Notes under the pieces: generated by a model
Databases searched by the model: none
Told to the model about the DNA's origin: nothing
Seen by the model: only the letters and a program-made list of their open reading frames with translations
Part shown: positions 34,866 through 46,524 of the stretch, piece by piece
Layout of the letters: each line of letters opens with the position of its first letter
How positions within the stretch are numbered: position 1 is the stretch's first letter
Made by a program: the position numbers and the translations under genes
Assembly: GCA_034509755.1 (NCBI GenBank)
Contig: CM067541.1
Coordinates: forward strand, 59,035,556 to 59,099,555
Direction: 5' to 3'
Source: Anisodus tanguticus
Lineage: Eukaryota; Streptophyta; Magnoliopsida; Solanales; Solanaceae
DNA length: 64,000 nucleotides

Positions 34866-35109
34866 GTGACATGCGGTGAAACAAAACAAACGTCTTATCC
34901 AAAATTCTTCTGGCTGAAGACTTATTTTGCCGATGCTTTTCCATGTTTATCGGCATCCTCTGGCAGTGATCCCTTAAAAATGCCCCAGTTTCCGATATGT
35001 GAGGATGATGAACTTTCGAACGGACCACCGAGTCTTGTGTGATTTGATTGCATGTCTTATCAGGGTGATCAGATGGGTGCATTTTGTCATATGTGATATA
35101 AAGGAGAAA

Positions 35110-35700
35110 AATATTTCCTAATGGTGGGACCGAAGCCGATTTAGGCCGCCTACGTATCCCCATGAGGGAATCAGGTCGTGACGTAGTTCATTACAAGCAC
35201 ATGAGATTGTAAGGGTTTTCCTAAAAATGGGACCGAAGCCGATGTGGCCGCCTACGTATCCCGCCGAGGGAATCAGGTCATGACGTAGTTTGTTACAAGC
35301 AAAGGAGATTGTAAGGGTTTTCTAAAAATGGGACCGAAGCCGATGTGGCCGCCTACGTATCCCGCCGAGGGAATCAGGTCATGACGTAGTTCGTGCTAGC
35401 AAAGGAGATTGTAAGGGTTTTCTAAAAATGGGACCGAAGCCGATGTGGCCGCCTACGTATCCCGCCGAGGGAATCAGGTCATGACGTAGTTCGTGCTAGC
35501 AAAGGAGATTGTAAGGGTTTTCTAAAAATGGGACCGAAGCCGATGTGGCCGCCTACGTATCCCGCCGAGGGAATCAGGTCATGACGTAGTTCGTGCTAGC
35601 AAAGGAGATTGTAAGGGTTTTCTAAAAATGGGACCGAAGCCGATGTGGCAGCCTACGTATCCCGCCGAGGGAATCAGGTCATGACGTAGTTCGTGACAAG
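35110..35700. repeat. Tandem array, 100-bp unit, about six copies
   Basis: TCTAAAAATGGGACCGAAGC recurs at about 35221, 35321, 35421, 35521 and 35621, exactly 100 bp apart for the later copies. An older, more diverged copy starts near 35113. Each copy holds TGGCCGCCTACGTATCCCGC and ATCAGGTCATGACGTAGTT. Confidence 0.92.
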
Positions 35701-37318
35701 CAAACAAATGCGATTTTTTGGGAAATTTCAGTCTTAAAGAGGCGAAACCCTATGTGGGTTCTATGCGTATCCCGCCGAGGGAGCGCAACTTTTACAACAT
35801 AGAAAAAGTATTACATAGAGAATAACTAATCTTAGATATGGTATCTCTTCACTGCATCTGCATTGATGGTTTTCGGCCATTCTATCATGATAAGGTTGCC
35901 CCGGACGATTGCGTCCATCTGCTTTCATCAATCAGTCTCTTCGTACCTGATTTGGCTTCGAATGATAGGGAAATGCCCCAGTAGAAGTCCCGGTCGTAGC
36001 GTATGCCCAAGAGTACAAATGGCAAACGTCCGTGCCGATGCTTGTAACTTATCAACCATCCTGATGTTTCATCCAAATCTGGCTTTGACTTATTCCAAAA
36101 AAAATGCCCCAGTTCTTCCGGTTGCGAGTCTTCCACATATTCTTCGAAGTCTTGCTCGTTGTTTGGGACCTTGTTTGCTTGTTTCATTATATGTCACATA
36201 TTACCGACAAATTAGTTTGCATGATGAAAAAGAAGAAAATTATTAAACAAAACAGATTTTAAACTAGCAAAAGAAATGCAGATGTGTCATTTTGAGCTTT
36301 CAAAAGGTGGAGGTAAAACATATTAAATGCATATATGTGATTCAAGCCTCAATCTGAATCGCATTGTTTCATTAAATATTAATACAATTTGGGTAGACAT
36401 GATTGAGAAATAAAAGATGGGGTGCTCCGCCAGTTTTAGTCAATACGAATCAACCTTTGGGGAGAAATAAATTAGATAAAATAAACCTTCTGAAAATGAA
36501 GAGAACCAAGTTAGTATAAGGCGAGTAATTATTGTATCAAATAATATGCACAGAGTGGGAAGTAGCACTAAATAACAAGCAGATTGTACGGAAATTAAAT
36601 GCGCATCCTAATATGCATGGGGCCTCTCTTATGCCAGAGGTGGGCCTAAACGCCAGATATGCGGGATTACGACAGATCGATCCAAGCTGCTAAACTATAA
36701 TGCTTTTGTCGGAAATGAGACAAAATGAATGTACATTTTCCAATTTCAGCATGTCATGATTAGGCTTGGATTAGTCTTATCATTATCACGCTACACATAA
36801 TATGCTGATTGGTCGTTGGGTTGTGAGACCCGTGGACAATTTTGGCGGATTTCTTAATTGTGGAGTCGATGCCAAGGATCGATCCACCTAAGGTGTATGC
36901 ATGCATGACTTAAAATAAAGGGTGGTATAGCTCTATCTTAAATTTTCTAAGATTTGGCTGACTAGACACAAGGTTCCCGAGCGGACTACTCGAGTGAGAA
37001 GGCTACGCGGCCACCGGATGGTCCGGACACTCCGCGCATACGCCAACTCTCCTAAAATTTGGTAGAATGAAAGAAATTTGCGGGTGCGCAAAACACACCT
37101 CGCGTGTAGTGTGTGATAATGTCAATTTTCCAGAGTGGAAGAAATATGAGCGAAATGTCAATTTAAGGAAAGCAGTAAAACAATATAGCAATTAAAGCAG
37201 TTTATGCATGCAAATTTTTTTTTACAGAGGAAACAAATCAAAGCATTACATCAAACAAAGAGTGAAAGTAAAGCACAATTATAATTAACCTGAATTTGCT
37301 ATGGTTAAGAACCTGAAA
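35701..37318 (-). other. Interior of the nested LTR element near its 5' LTR, no gene recognised
   Basis: Untranslated-leader-like region of the LTR element. A minus-strand open frame at 36187-35885 (starts MKQANKVPNNEQDFEEYVED) and one at 34431-34207 have no domain I recognise. They may be relics of a leader ORF, but there is no gag or pol signature. Confidence 0.4.
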
Positions 37319-37338
37319 GATCCCCAGTGGAGTCGCCA
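37319..37338 (-). promoter_or_regulatory. Primer-binding site of the nested LTR element
   Basis: Minus strand TGGCGACTCCACTGGGGATC, separated by GAA from the LTR. This is the conserved primer site I associate with Tat/Ogre elements (tRNA-Arg-type); the tRNA was not verified. Confidence 0.7.
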
Positions 37339-37341
37339 TTC

Positions 37342-40300
37342 TGTCGCGCCCTATTTTCGACCCGCTCCGAGGTCAAAAGCGGAGCACGGCGTGTTCGGTG
37401 ATTCCTGGGTAAAGAATTGAGGAGTCGCCACCTAATTATTTTTTACGGTGAATTAGGACACCTAGATATTAAACTAAATGTTGCAATGTAACTCCAATTT
37501 TAAGGTCTGCGAAACTAGCGAGATTCTAGGTAAGGGTTCTTTATTATCCTAAAGGGAAGGGGTTAGGCATCCTTTAAGATCCGCTAACTTGCGGTTATCC
37601 GGTCAAACTCAAAGTTAATTATTACTAGAAAAATATATGTTTTTACAAGTATAACCGATATAAAGATGTTTGCAAATAATTAGTAAATGATGCATTTAAA
37701 AAAGAAAGATACATGTAGAGATTTTTTAAAATATGCATTTGTATGGTATTTAAAGAGAAATACATGTAGAGTTGAAAAAATATGTATTTGACAATTGATA
37801 GTAAAACAAATTATTTATAATGCCAAAGAAGTAAAATTTGGGGAATCAATGAATTGTAAATTGACAAAAGATAAACTTATTCGGTATGATTTAATAAAGC
37901 AAATAAAAGATGACAAAAGTTGTTTTGAAAATCTTGAATACGCGTGACGAGCCTAAAATAAATAAACTAGCGAAGGATTTCTAAGTTTGAATTTAACCGA
38001 GCCTACAAATAAATAAGCTAGCGACGGGTTTCAAATCTTAAACTACCCTATGAATTAATCATAAGTTTGCCTATTCTAAGCATTTCAATAGTTACATAAG
38101 TGCGATAAAATAATATTACAATACAAAGCGGGATAAAAGCTGAATTAAAGAAAGAAATAAAATAAATAAACACCGAGGAATAATCTGCCTTTATTTACTT
38201 TAATCCCTGCAAGCTGTCAAGAACAAACGGTTAGAAACGTTAAATACAAATAACTTCATATCCGTATTCAAAACGGTGAATGTTTTGATCACGGAGGGCT
38301 CGACTTAAATTTTGAAAAGAACATTCCAATCACGTCGTGGTCGCAAACATATGACTAATGTGGTTTATTTTGATTGCCTCGCCTACTAAACGTGTTGGTC
38401 TCTCGGGTGAAATAGAAAAGATCACTATAATCACGTCGTGGCTGCGAATATATAATTCACCTCGCCTACTAAACATGTTGATCTCGGATGAAATAAAAGG
38501 TTTAAGTCTTCATCATTGCCCAGAAGTTATATTTCCGTCTTTTCAACTGTGGAGGCCTCAAAGTCGACGGATATTTTTCATTGGCCAGTGTAGTATCGTG
38601 TTCAAATCAGTAAAATTAAAATGAAACAGTAAACAGCAGCAGCAGACGGTAAAACAGTAAGCAGAAAATAATTTCCGAAAAAGAGGCGGTGTTTAGTTTA
38701 AAACAGTAAAATATCCGTTGCCCGGATACTCAAAACAGTGCTGAAAAACAGAGATATGAAAAGAAAGAAAAGCGCGGCCTCGAACTCAATTTCGTCGGCC
38801 TTAATGCAATATTAATAAAACAATAAAACAGTAAAAGCAACGAGCAGTGAGCAATTAAAGTATCCGACCCAAGTTCTAAAATTCTGGAAATATCTAGGTC
38901 GGGTCGACCCAACCCGGATCAGTGACCCGACCCGAATCAGTGATCCAAACCCGAATAAAATTTTAACACCAAATTCAGATGACCAACATACATGAATATG
39001 AAAATGCAAGAATTCTGGAAATATCCAAATCGGGGCGACCCGACCCGGGTCAGTGACCCGACCCGAATCAGTGACCCGACCCGAATCGGTGATCCAAACC
39101 CGAATCAGACTTTAACACCAAATTCAGATAACCAATAACAAGAATATGAAATGCAAGAAAATTTGGAGAACCCGACCCGGGTCAGTGACCCGACCCGAAT
39201 AATGTGTTCAACCCGGAATCAACTAATTTCATCAATTTCAGATAACCAATAATAACAACATCAACAATGTAAGAAATTTGGAAAAGCCAAACCGGGTCGA
39301 CCCGACCCGAATCATGTGTTCAACCCGGAATCAACTAATTTCATCAATTTCAGATAACCAAACATACAAAAATATGAAATGCAAGAATTCTGAAAATGTT
39401 ACCCGACCCGGGTCAGTGACCCGACCCGAATCAGGTATCCAAAATCAGAGAATCAAAAGTGGAGAACAAACCTTTTCGGACTTGATTCTTGAATAACAAG
39501 GAGGGCAAATGCTTACCATCAAGAACACAACAAAATATTTATATATTGAATCGTTTTCCAAAAATCCTCCGAAAATTCCTTTGAAAATCCTCCCAAAATC
39601 TGTCCAATCCCCCCTCAAAATGAAGAACAACATGGGGTATTTATAGGTGGATTCCCCTTTAAAAAACGAGTTTGAAATTCAAAATAAAGGAGCCAAAATC
39701 GCGGATTTGAGGGGCATGGGTCGCGGATTTTCGGGTGTCGGCGTAACAGAGGGGGGTTGGTGGTGTCAGGGGTCGGTGATGGCAGGGGCGAGGTGACCGG
39801 CGAGTGGGGTCGGGGGCGTGGGGTGTGCGGCGCTGGTTCAGGGGGGGTAGGGTTTAGGTTTTTCTGATTTTTGGTTTTTTTTTGTTTTGTTTTTTGGGTT
39901 TTGGGGTTTTAAAGGGGGAATGGGTTTTGGGCTTGCGGGTTTTGGGCTGGTTCGGGTTTGGGGCCGACGGGTTGGGGGATTGGGCCAGCCGAGTGGGGGA
40001 TTTAATTGGGGAGTTTGGGCTTGGGCGATGGGGAATAAGAAAAGGGGAGTTGGGCTTCGGTTTTTGGGAAAAAGGGAAAGGGAATTGGGTTTGGGAGATT
40101 TGTATTGGGTTGGGAAAATGAAATGGGTTAGAAATTGTTTTGGTTTTAAAAATATAAAAGGGTTTTAACATTAAATATATATATATATATTTTGTAAAAG
40201 ATGTGAATTATTTAAAATAACATAACGAAGTGATAATAAAAAATATAATATTTGCGAAATGTTCAATGCTTGATAAAAAACGGAAATGCGATGCCATTTT

Positions 40301-40502
40301 GCGAAAAATAAAATAACATAGAATATTATGGATAAAACTATGATTATGATAAAGATGCAAATGATAGTAAAAAATGCGAATAATAATAATAATAAGATAT
40401 ATACACATACATGCCTATATTTTAAAATTGTTTTAAAAGTGTCAAAAATATTAGAAATTACGAATAAAATCATAAAAGATGGGACAAAATTGGGTGTCAA
40501 CA
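37342..40502 (-). repeat. 5' LTR of the nested LTR element
   Basis: Pairs with 29647-32825. Next to the primer-binding site on its left side and to the ATCGT duplication on its right. Confidence 0.93.
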
Positions 40503-40507
40503 ATCGT

Positions 40508-41365
40508 GACAAGTTTTTTTATATTCTTTTTTTCTTTGTATACTATTACTTCTAAAAAATAAAATTTATAGCAAATTGTACTTTATTAAGAATGTCTTCA
40601 AAAAGTGATAGACCATCATTTACAACTAAGTTATAAATATGACACACACATTTTATATGAAAATGATTAGGAAAAGATGAAGTCAAAAGATCTTTTAAAA
40701 GTGTAATATCATAATTACTAGAAGAAGCATTATCTAACACAACATCCATTATTTTGTCAGTTATTCCATAATAATTGCAAACTTAATGAATATTTTCTGC
40801 AATAAAATTTTCGGTGTGCCTATCATCAAGATATCTATATGCTAAAATACCTTTTTGCATATACCATTTATAATATATCCAATGACATGTTACAGTTAAA
40901 TAATCATGACCGTTAGTACTACGGCCTATATAAGACGTGATAGATACTTTGCCAGGAAAATGATATAATGAATAACGTAAATATTGTTGATATTCATGTG
41001 CAAATTTTAAAACGTCTCTCATAACCGTTGATCTAGAAAAAATGTTAAAAACATGATTATACATATCTATAATGTAATGAATAAAATCAGGAGAGAAAGG
41101 AAATGAAAAAGGCAAACCCTCCACCGCAACTAATTTTGCTATTGCATCTCTATCTCTATGTTTATCGTATTTAGGGCCCACAATTTCCTCCCGTCATCGA
41201 GTTTATTTGACCATGTATTTGGTCTGAGACACTATGTGAACCTTGTCCCGACTGAGAGCGCATTGGGGCACCCGACTTTGTAGCCTCGTATTCATCCCAC
41301 CTAGCTTTGTGAAAGTTTTGTACATGTCTCAATAAATCTCCCGTCCCACCCTGACCTTTTCCCAT
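40508..41365 (-). pseudogene. hAT transposase, N-terminal half
   Basis: Minus-strand frames 41365-41171, 41181-40783 and 40749-40552 encode a BED-like start (GGTGDLLRHVQNFHKARWDE), the RDRDAIAKLVAVEGLPFSF segment and an RNase H-like catalytic region with DVVLDNASSSNYDITLLKDL and IKCVCHIYNLVVNDGL. These are typical of plant ZnF-BED/RICESLEEPER hAT transposases. In-frame stops occur between the blocks. The frame ends at the LTR element, whose other side at 29641 carries the rest. Confidence 0.85.
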
Positions 41366-41583
41366 TTTGAATTTATAAATTTTTTAAAAAATTCTGCATC
41401 TAACTATTTGATTATGTTGGTCCTTATAAAAAAATTCTCATGCAACTGATTTTAATTTTCGTTGTGTGGGGCCTCGTCTCATGGTAGGGGATATAGGAGG
41501 CGTTCATGTTTCAGTTTGAGGTGCACTAGTGGGTGTGTCATCTAAATTATCTTCTAAATTAAAGTCTGATTGAGTTGCGTAAT

Positions 41584-41585
41584 AT

Positions 41586-41619
<34 letters not shown>
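41584..41619. repeat. TA microsatellite in the hAT element
   Basis: Uninterrupted TA run within the hAT sequence near its transposase N-terminus. Confidence 0.9.
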
Positions 41620-41621
<2 letters not shown>

Positions 41622-42639
41622 TCGTCTAATGGTATACCATTAAAAAATCATGTTTCATCTATATGAGTATAATCAATCAAATCATCTTGTATGGGAATAT
41701 GATGAATAGAAGAAGTACCCAACCCTTGTTACCTCTATTAGAAGAAGCACCCTTACCCTTAAACATACCTCTTAATCCTTCAATTTTAATTATGCAAATA
41801 CATAATTAAAGATAATGAAATTAAGTGTGATAATAAAAATAAAGTAACAATAATAATTTAAAGAAGAAACGAAGGTACCAAACGTCGACGTAACGTCAAC
41901 GTGTAATCGAGGTTGAAAATTGAAACTCTGCTCGATGGATGATCCTCAAGCTAGTTGACAATTTCATTCTCAATTTTTGAACTTTGATACAGTTATACAA
42001 ATGAATAAATAAAATATAATATTTAAAAGGCAATGTAGACTTGTAGAGAGATATGTTGAGAGATTAGAGAGATTGTAGAAAGAATTGTGAGAAACATGAA
42101 GAGAAAATGATGTATTTATAGTTGGAAAATTGGGTTAAAGTATAAATATATTAACTTAGGGGTTAAAAATAAATATTAAGGGGTAGGGGGGAGGCCAAAA
42201 ATGGACGTTGCACAACGGCCAAAATATAAAATGGTCGTTGTGCAACGACCATTTTTTGCAAAGGGGAGGGGCGGGCGGGATCGGGCCTAGGGCGGGATGG
42301 GCCCGGGCGGGACGAGCCCAGGTCCCATCCCGGGTTCGAGTCCTATGCCCGTTTTGTTTAGGGGGGATCGGGGCGGGATCAGGTCGATCCGGCCCACTAG
42401 CCAGCCCTACCTAATATTTATACATAAATAATTAACCATAAGTATCAATAATTTAAAGCATGTTTATGCATAAATAGATAATTAACCATAAGTAGAGTCA
42501 AACTTCTCCACAACAACACATCTATATAACAACTAAGTTCTTATCTGAATCAATTTTTATGTTATATTTTATCTGTGTATAACAACCTTTTAACTATATC
42601 AACCTTATTTGTAACAGTACATTATTTGTAAAATTACTC

Positions 42640-42880
42640 ATCTATAACAACTATTTTCTTTTTTGATAATATAATAATTAATCATCTTTATAAATGCTCC
42701 TCTATAAAATTTATATTCTTTTTTATTAATATAATAATTAATCATCTTTATAAAATAGTCTCTATAACATCTATCTTCTTTTTTGGTAATATAATTATTA
42801 ACCATCTTTATAAAATTATCCCTAATTTATAACAATTATATTATTTTATGGTAATATAATAATTAACTGTCTTTATAAAA
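42640..42880. repeat. AT-rich tandem repeat, ~60-bp unit, about four copies
   Basis: The unit CTATAACA...TTCTTTTTTG-GTAATATAATAATTAA-CATCTTTATAAAA recurs about four times. It lies between the two hAT sequences and has no coding content. Confidence 0.7.
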
Positions 42881-43170
42881 GTAAAACCTCTAAAATTATC
42901 AATAATAAGTCTAGAATTTTTAACAAAAAAATTTAATATTTTAATACACTATTTATGACAAAGAATAATATATAATTTTTTTATCATTAAAATATTTCTG
43001 TCTTTATACAAATATATAACTAAATATTATTTAAATATCAAATTCCGCTATATATATATATATACACACACACAACTGACTGTCACTATAACAGTCAAAA
43101 TATCTCGGAACCAATATTGTTATAGAAAAATTTGATTGTACAACCATGTTTTTACTTCTATAGAATTTTA

Positions 43171-43490
43171 TAGGGGTGGCCAGTGGGCCGGGTTCAGGGC
43201 GGGGCGGGACCCGACGGGATTGGGATTGGGTCGGGTTCGGGGCTGTGGCGGGACCGGCGTGCCGGGACTGGCGGGACATGCCGTCGTCCCGTCCCGTCCC
43301 TCATCCCGCAAAAAAGGGGGATAGGTATTGGCGGGGCGGGGCGGGATCGGGTCGGGACCGTTTTTTTTTAGACACTTAATATCAAAAAAGTTGTGAATAT
43401 AGATACTTTAATAATTGAACAAGATAGTGTAATAGAAACTATGTTTTTGTGCCTCTTATATTATTTAATAGAAATATGTTTTTGTTGTAA
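43171..43490. mobile_element. Terminal fragment of a second hAT copy of the same family
   Basis: Starts TAGGGGTGGCCAGTGGGCCG exactly like 28117 and has the same GC-rich end. It then continues with a match to 28320-28390 (GATAGTGTAATA, then TTTTTGTGCCTCTTATATTA). No right end or transposase was found, so it is truncated or a short deletion derivative. Confidence 0.75.
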
Positions 43491-45062
43491 AAACCTTAAA
43501 TTGAATTTCCAACACTAAAATTGACATTGACACCTACACTACCAGGAAATTTCGACGTTGAAATCTATTGTATATCGTCAAATCTTGACTAAAAAAAAGG
43601 AAAAATTAGAAACCGATTTGAAGAAAAATTTAAACTAATTAAAAAAATGAAGGTTTTTTCTAAAAATTGGCAGCGCCAAACCGCCTTGTTAAATTAACAC
43701 TTTAAGAATGAAGTTCATAGAGTTGGGATCCCTGACTCTTTGTTGTTAGAAAACAAAATTAACCGATTTTAAAAAAAATAAAGGATAAACAAATTCACGC
43801 TGACGATATTGGATGCATGCTGAAGTAAGAAAGAATTGTTTTATCACTTTATCTAGTTGTAACGTACTTGGCGTTCCATTCAAAAATTTACTATCATCCA
43901 ATGTTGATTACTATAATTTTAGGTTTATCTCAACATATTTTAATTTAATATAACATAAGTAACAAGATCCAATCAGACCATTTGTTTGTGCATGTACAAT
44001 CAAGAACCCAAGACCATTAATATTAACAGTTTTAATTTGAATACTAAAAAAACAACCAGACCCTCGTGCATAACATATGAAATTATTGGTAGGAAAAGGA
44101 TGCAGAAGCTAATCATGTAAACATCAAAATATGATCCCACATGCACAATGTAATGTATACAAAAGACAAATTGAAGATATGCCAATGGTAGATTTGGATA
44201 CGTTAAACTTGAGTGACATTTAAATTGATTCTATTTATACAATACTGAAAATAAAAAAAAACAGCCTGATGTATTAAAATCACGATCCGGGGAAAGACCG
44301 GCCACATTGACGCAAGTTCTTTAATTAGTTGATTCTCAAGGTTTCTAATTTCACATATTATGAACAATTATATCTAATTATATTCTAAGTGAGTTAGTAG
44401 TGTAAAAAATTTCCTCCATATAAATGTTACAGTAAGTTCGTTCAATCAGCCAATCTTTCTCATCAAATACTTACTGCTACGAGGGAATTGATCAAGTAAC
44501 TTCTGACTTGTTCTTCTTTTTGTATAGTACATTTTATTGTCAATGATCGTGTCGTGTATCAATAAAAATGAGAATAATCCTCGGTTCGGAACTATATTTT
44601 TTCTGTGCTAATTAATGTGTTATTTTTCTCGAGATTCTAGCTTCTTAATTTTAACTATGTGTTTTAACATATTTAAAAATTACGTAAAAAGAATACTATA
44701 AATCACAATAATTAATATTTTAAATAGTTAAAGCATATGAAAAAATTACGCTTCAAGAACAACTCGTTTGACTCTTGAAATTCGAAAACTAAACAGAGGG
44801 AGTACTTAAGAAATTTTAAATTTGCATATTAATATTGGCTAGCAAGAGATGAGGAGCAATCTAAGTAAGCAATGTAGTTGTGTGGCTCGTTGCAGTTGTT
44901 TCAACTAAAATGTACGTGTCTGTGTTTGAGCCAAAATATACCAGACCTACTTATTTTGGTTGTATCAAATAGTAGTAGTGAAGAAGTTGTCTGATTTGTA
45001 GCTTTGATCATTCTTCTTTCCTTTTCCTAATTTTCTGATCAGAGTGAAAATAGAGAAATACA
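43491..45062. other. Intergenic and psbW upstream region
   Basis: AT-rich, no gene recognised. The last 80 bp before the psbW ATG are pyrimidine-rich (CATTCTTCTTTCCTTTTCCT) with no clear TATA box, as is common for nuclear photosynthesis genes that use initiator-type start sites. Confidence 0.35.
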
Positions 45063-46234
45063 ATGGCCAGTATCAATGCTTGTACTGCAACTGCTTCAGT
45101 CGCCCGTGCTACTCCCGTGCACAAGGCATCTCTGTCTCGCCCTTCCTATGCTCTCGGTATGTTAATTTTTTATATTATCAGATTACCTAAAAGATAACCG
45201 TATGTAATTATCTAACAAATAAGATTAGTAATTTGATCATTTTCTTGAATTTGTCCTAGACATGTGATATGATCAATGGCTTAACCCCTTTACTGAATCA
45301 CCTGGAATTTTAAACTAAATTTTCATCCAAAAAAAGGAATTTGATTTTCTTTTCTTAGCTTAAGATATCATGCTGTGTCAATGGAAATTCTTAATTAAAT
45401 CTTCATATGGAAAAGGAAATTAGATTTATTAGTTAATCTTCTTTTCTTAAATTAAGATATTGTCACACCAATAAGTAAGTTTAAAAAGGAAAGCATTAAT
45501 TTTGTGATTCCTTCTTTTCACTATTCACTTAGTTACATTGATTTAGAGATACTCGTATCCTTCATAGATCTAGGAGTTCATTTGAATAATCGATTCGAAC
45601 AAAATTCACATAATAAATTGATATGAAAAGGAAGATACGCATGATTTAAAGCTTATGAGTACAAGATTCTAGTTCTTTTAAATTACGGTGAATTCTAAAT
45701 TAATAACTTATACATATTAAATGGATCTCTTAAGACAAATACTATATTTGGACCAAAAATTAATGTGTTCGACCGAACCTGTACATTGGTCTCTAGCTCC
45801 ACCATGCACATAAGTTGTACGTGTAGACATCTTAATGAAAACCGTGCGAACTTGATCTAAAATGCACAATATTACAATTTACACTATATTAATAGTATTT
45901 TCGGATTGACATAGCATAACAACTGATTTCACTTTCTTTTTCAGGATTGCCAGCAATGAGCAAGAATATGGGAAAGGTGAGATGTTCAATGGAAAGAAAG
46001 GCAGAAGGGGAAGAGGTTCATGAGTCAAAATTAGGAATGTGTGGATCTTTAATGGCAGCAGCAATGGCACTAGTGGATGAGAGAATGAGTACTAAAGGAA
46101 CTGGGCTTCTATTTGGGCTCAGCAATAATCTTCTTGGTTGGATCCTTTTTGGGGTCTTTGGTTTGATTTGGTCTCTTTACACTGTTTACACTTCTAGCCT
46201 TGATGAGGATGAAGATTCTGGATTGTCCCTTTGA
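45063..46234 (+). CDS. psbW: Photosystem II reaction centre protein W, chloroplast precursor (2 exons, 127 aa)
   Basis: Exons 45063-45156 and 45945-46234, GT-AG intron, in phase. PsbW is a one-span thylakoid protein that stabilises PSII-LHCII supercomplexes. The precursor has a Ser/Ala/Thr-rich stromal transit peptide (MASINACTATASVARATPVH), a junction GKVRCSME, then a hydrophobic thylakoid-transfer part ending AAAMA before the mature start LVDERMS (about residue 74). The mature part is 54 residues, the family's usual size, with the membrane helix NLLGWILFGVFGLIWSLYTV and the C-terminus SSLDEDEDSGLSL. The transfer domain is short, and GTGLLFGLSNN replaces the usual GTGLPFGLSNN. Intron 1 lies after residue 31, inside the transit peptide. 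Confidence 0.93.
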
Positions 46235-46524
46235 GCTTCATTTATAAGCAAGTTCCAACAACAACACATCAATTCATATTCTTAATTGTGTAATATAATC
46301 ATGACTAATTAATTGTATGTTGTATCTAGCTATGTACCTCTTCAATTGCTAATTGTAGTATCGGTTTTTTCGATTTTACTTTGACGCTATTCAAAGCTTT
46401 TCTTTTTAAGAAAATAGACCCTAGATATAGCTCGACAAGAATTAATCCTGACCATACAATATTATTTGTACACGTTGCATGAATCAAAATCAACATCAAG
46501 TGTTAATAGACCTAAGTATTAAGT

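Larger units (their letters stand above)
29647..40502 (-). mobile_element. Non-autonomous Tat/Ogre-like Ty3/gypsy LTR element nested in the hAT
   Basis: 10.86 kb with LTRs at 29647-32825 (3179 bp) and 37342-40502 (3161 bp) and target duplication ATCGT at 29642-29646 and 40503-40507. On the minus strand each LTR starts TGTTGACACCCAATTTTGTC and ends GGGCGCGACA. The primer-binding site TGGCGACTCCACTGGGGATC lies 3 bp from the right LTR and a polypurine tract AAGAGGGGCATC lies beside the left LTR. Ends and primer site fit the Tat/Ogre lineage. The 4.5-kb interior has no gag, protease, reverse transcriptase or integrase, only three tandem arrays and unidentified sequence, so it must have moved using enzymes from a relative. 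Confidence 0.88.
28117..42409 (-). mobile_element. hAT transposon, split by a large LTR element
   Basis: Left end TAGGGGTGGCCAGTGGGCCG, right end GGCCCACTAGCCAGCCCTA, imperfect inverted repeats embedded in GC-rich ends. The 8-bp target duplication CCTAATAT lies at 28109-28116 and 42410-42417, as expected for hAT. Without the nested element it would be about 3.4 kb, a normal size for an autonomous hAT. The transposase gene runs on the minus strand and is broken by the insertion at 29647-40502 and by stops. Confidence 0.92.
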
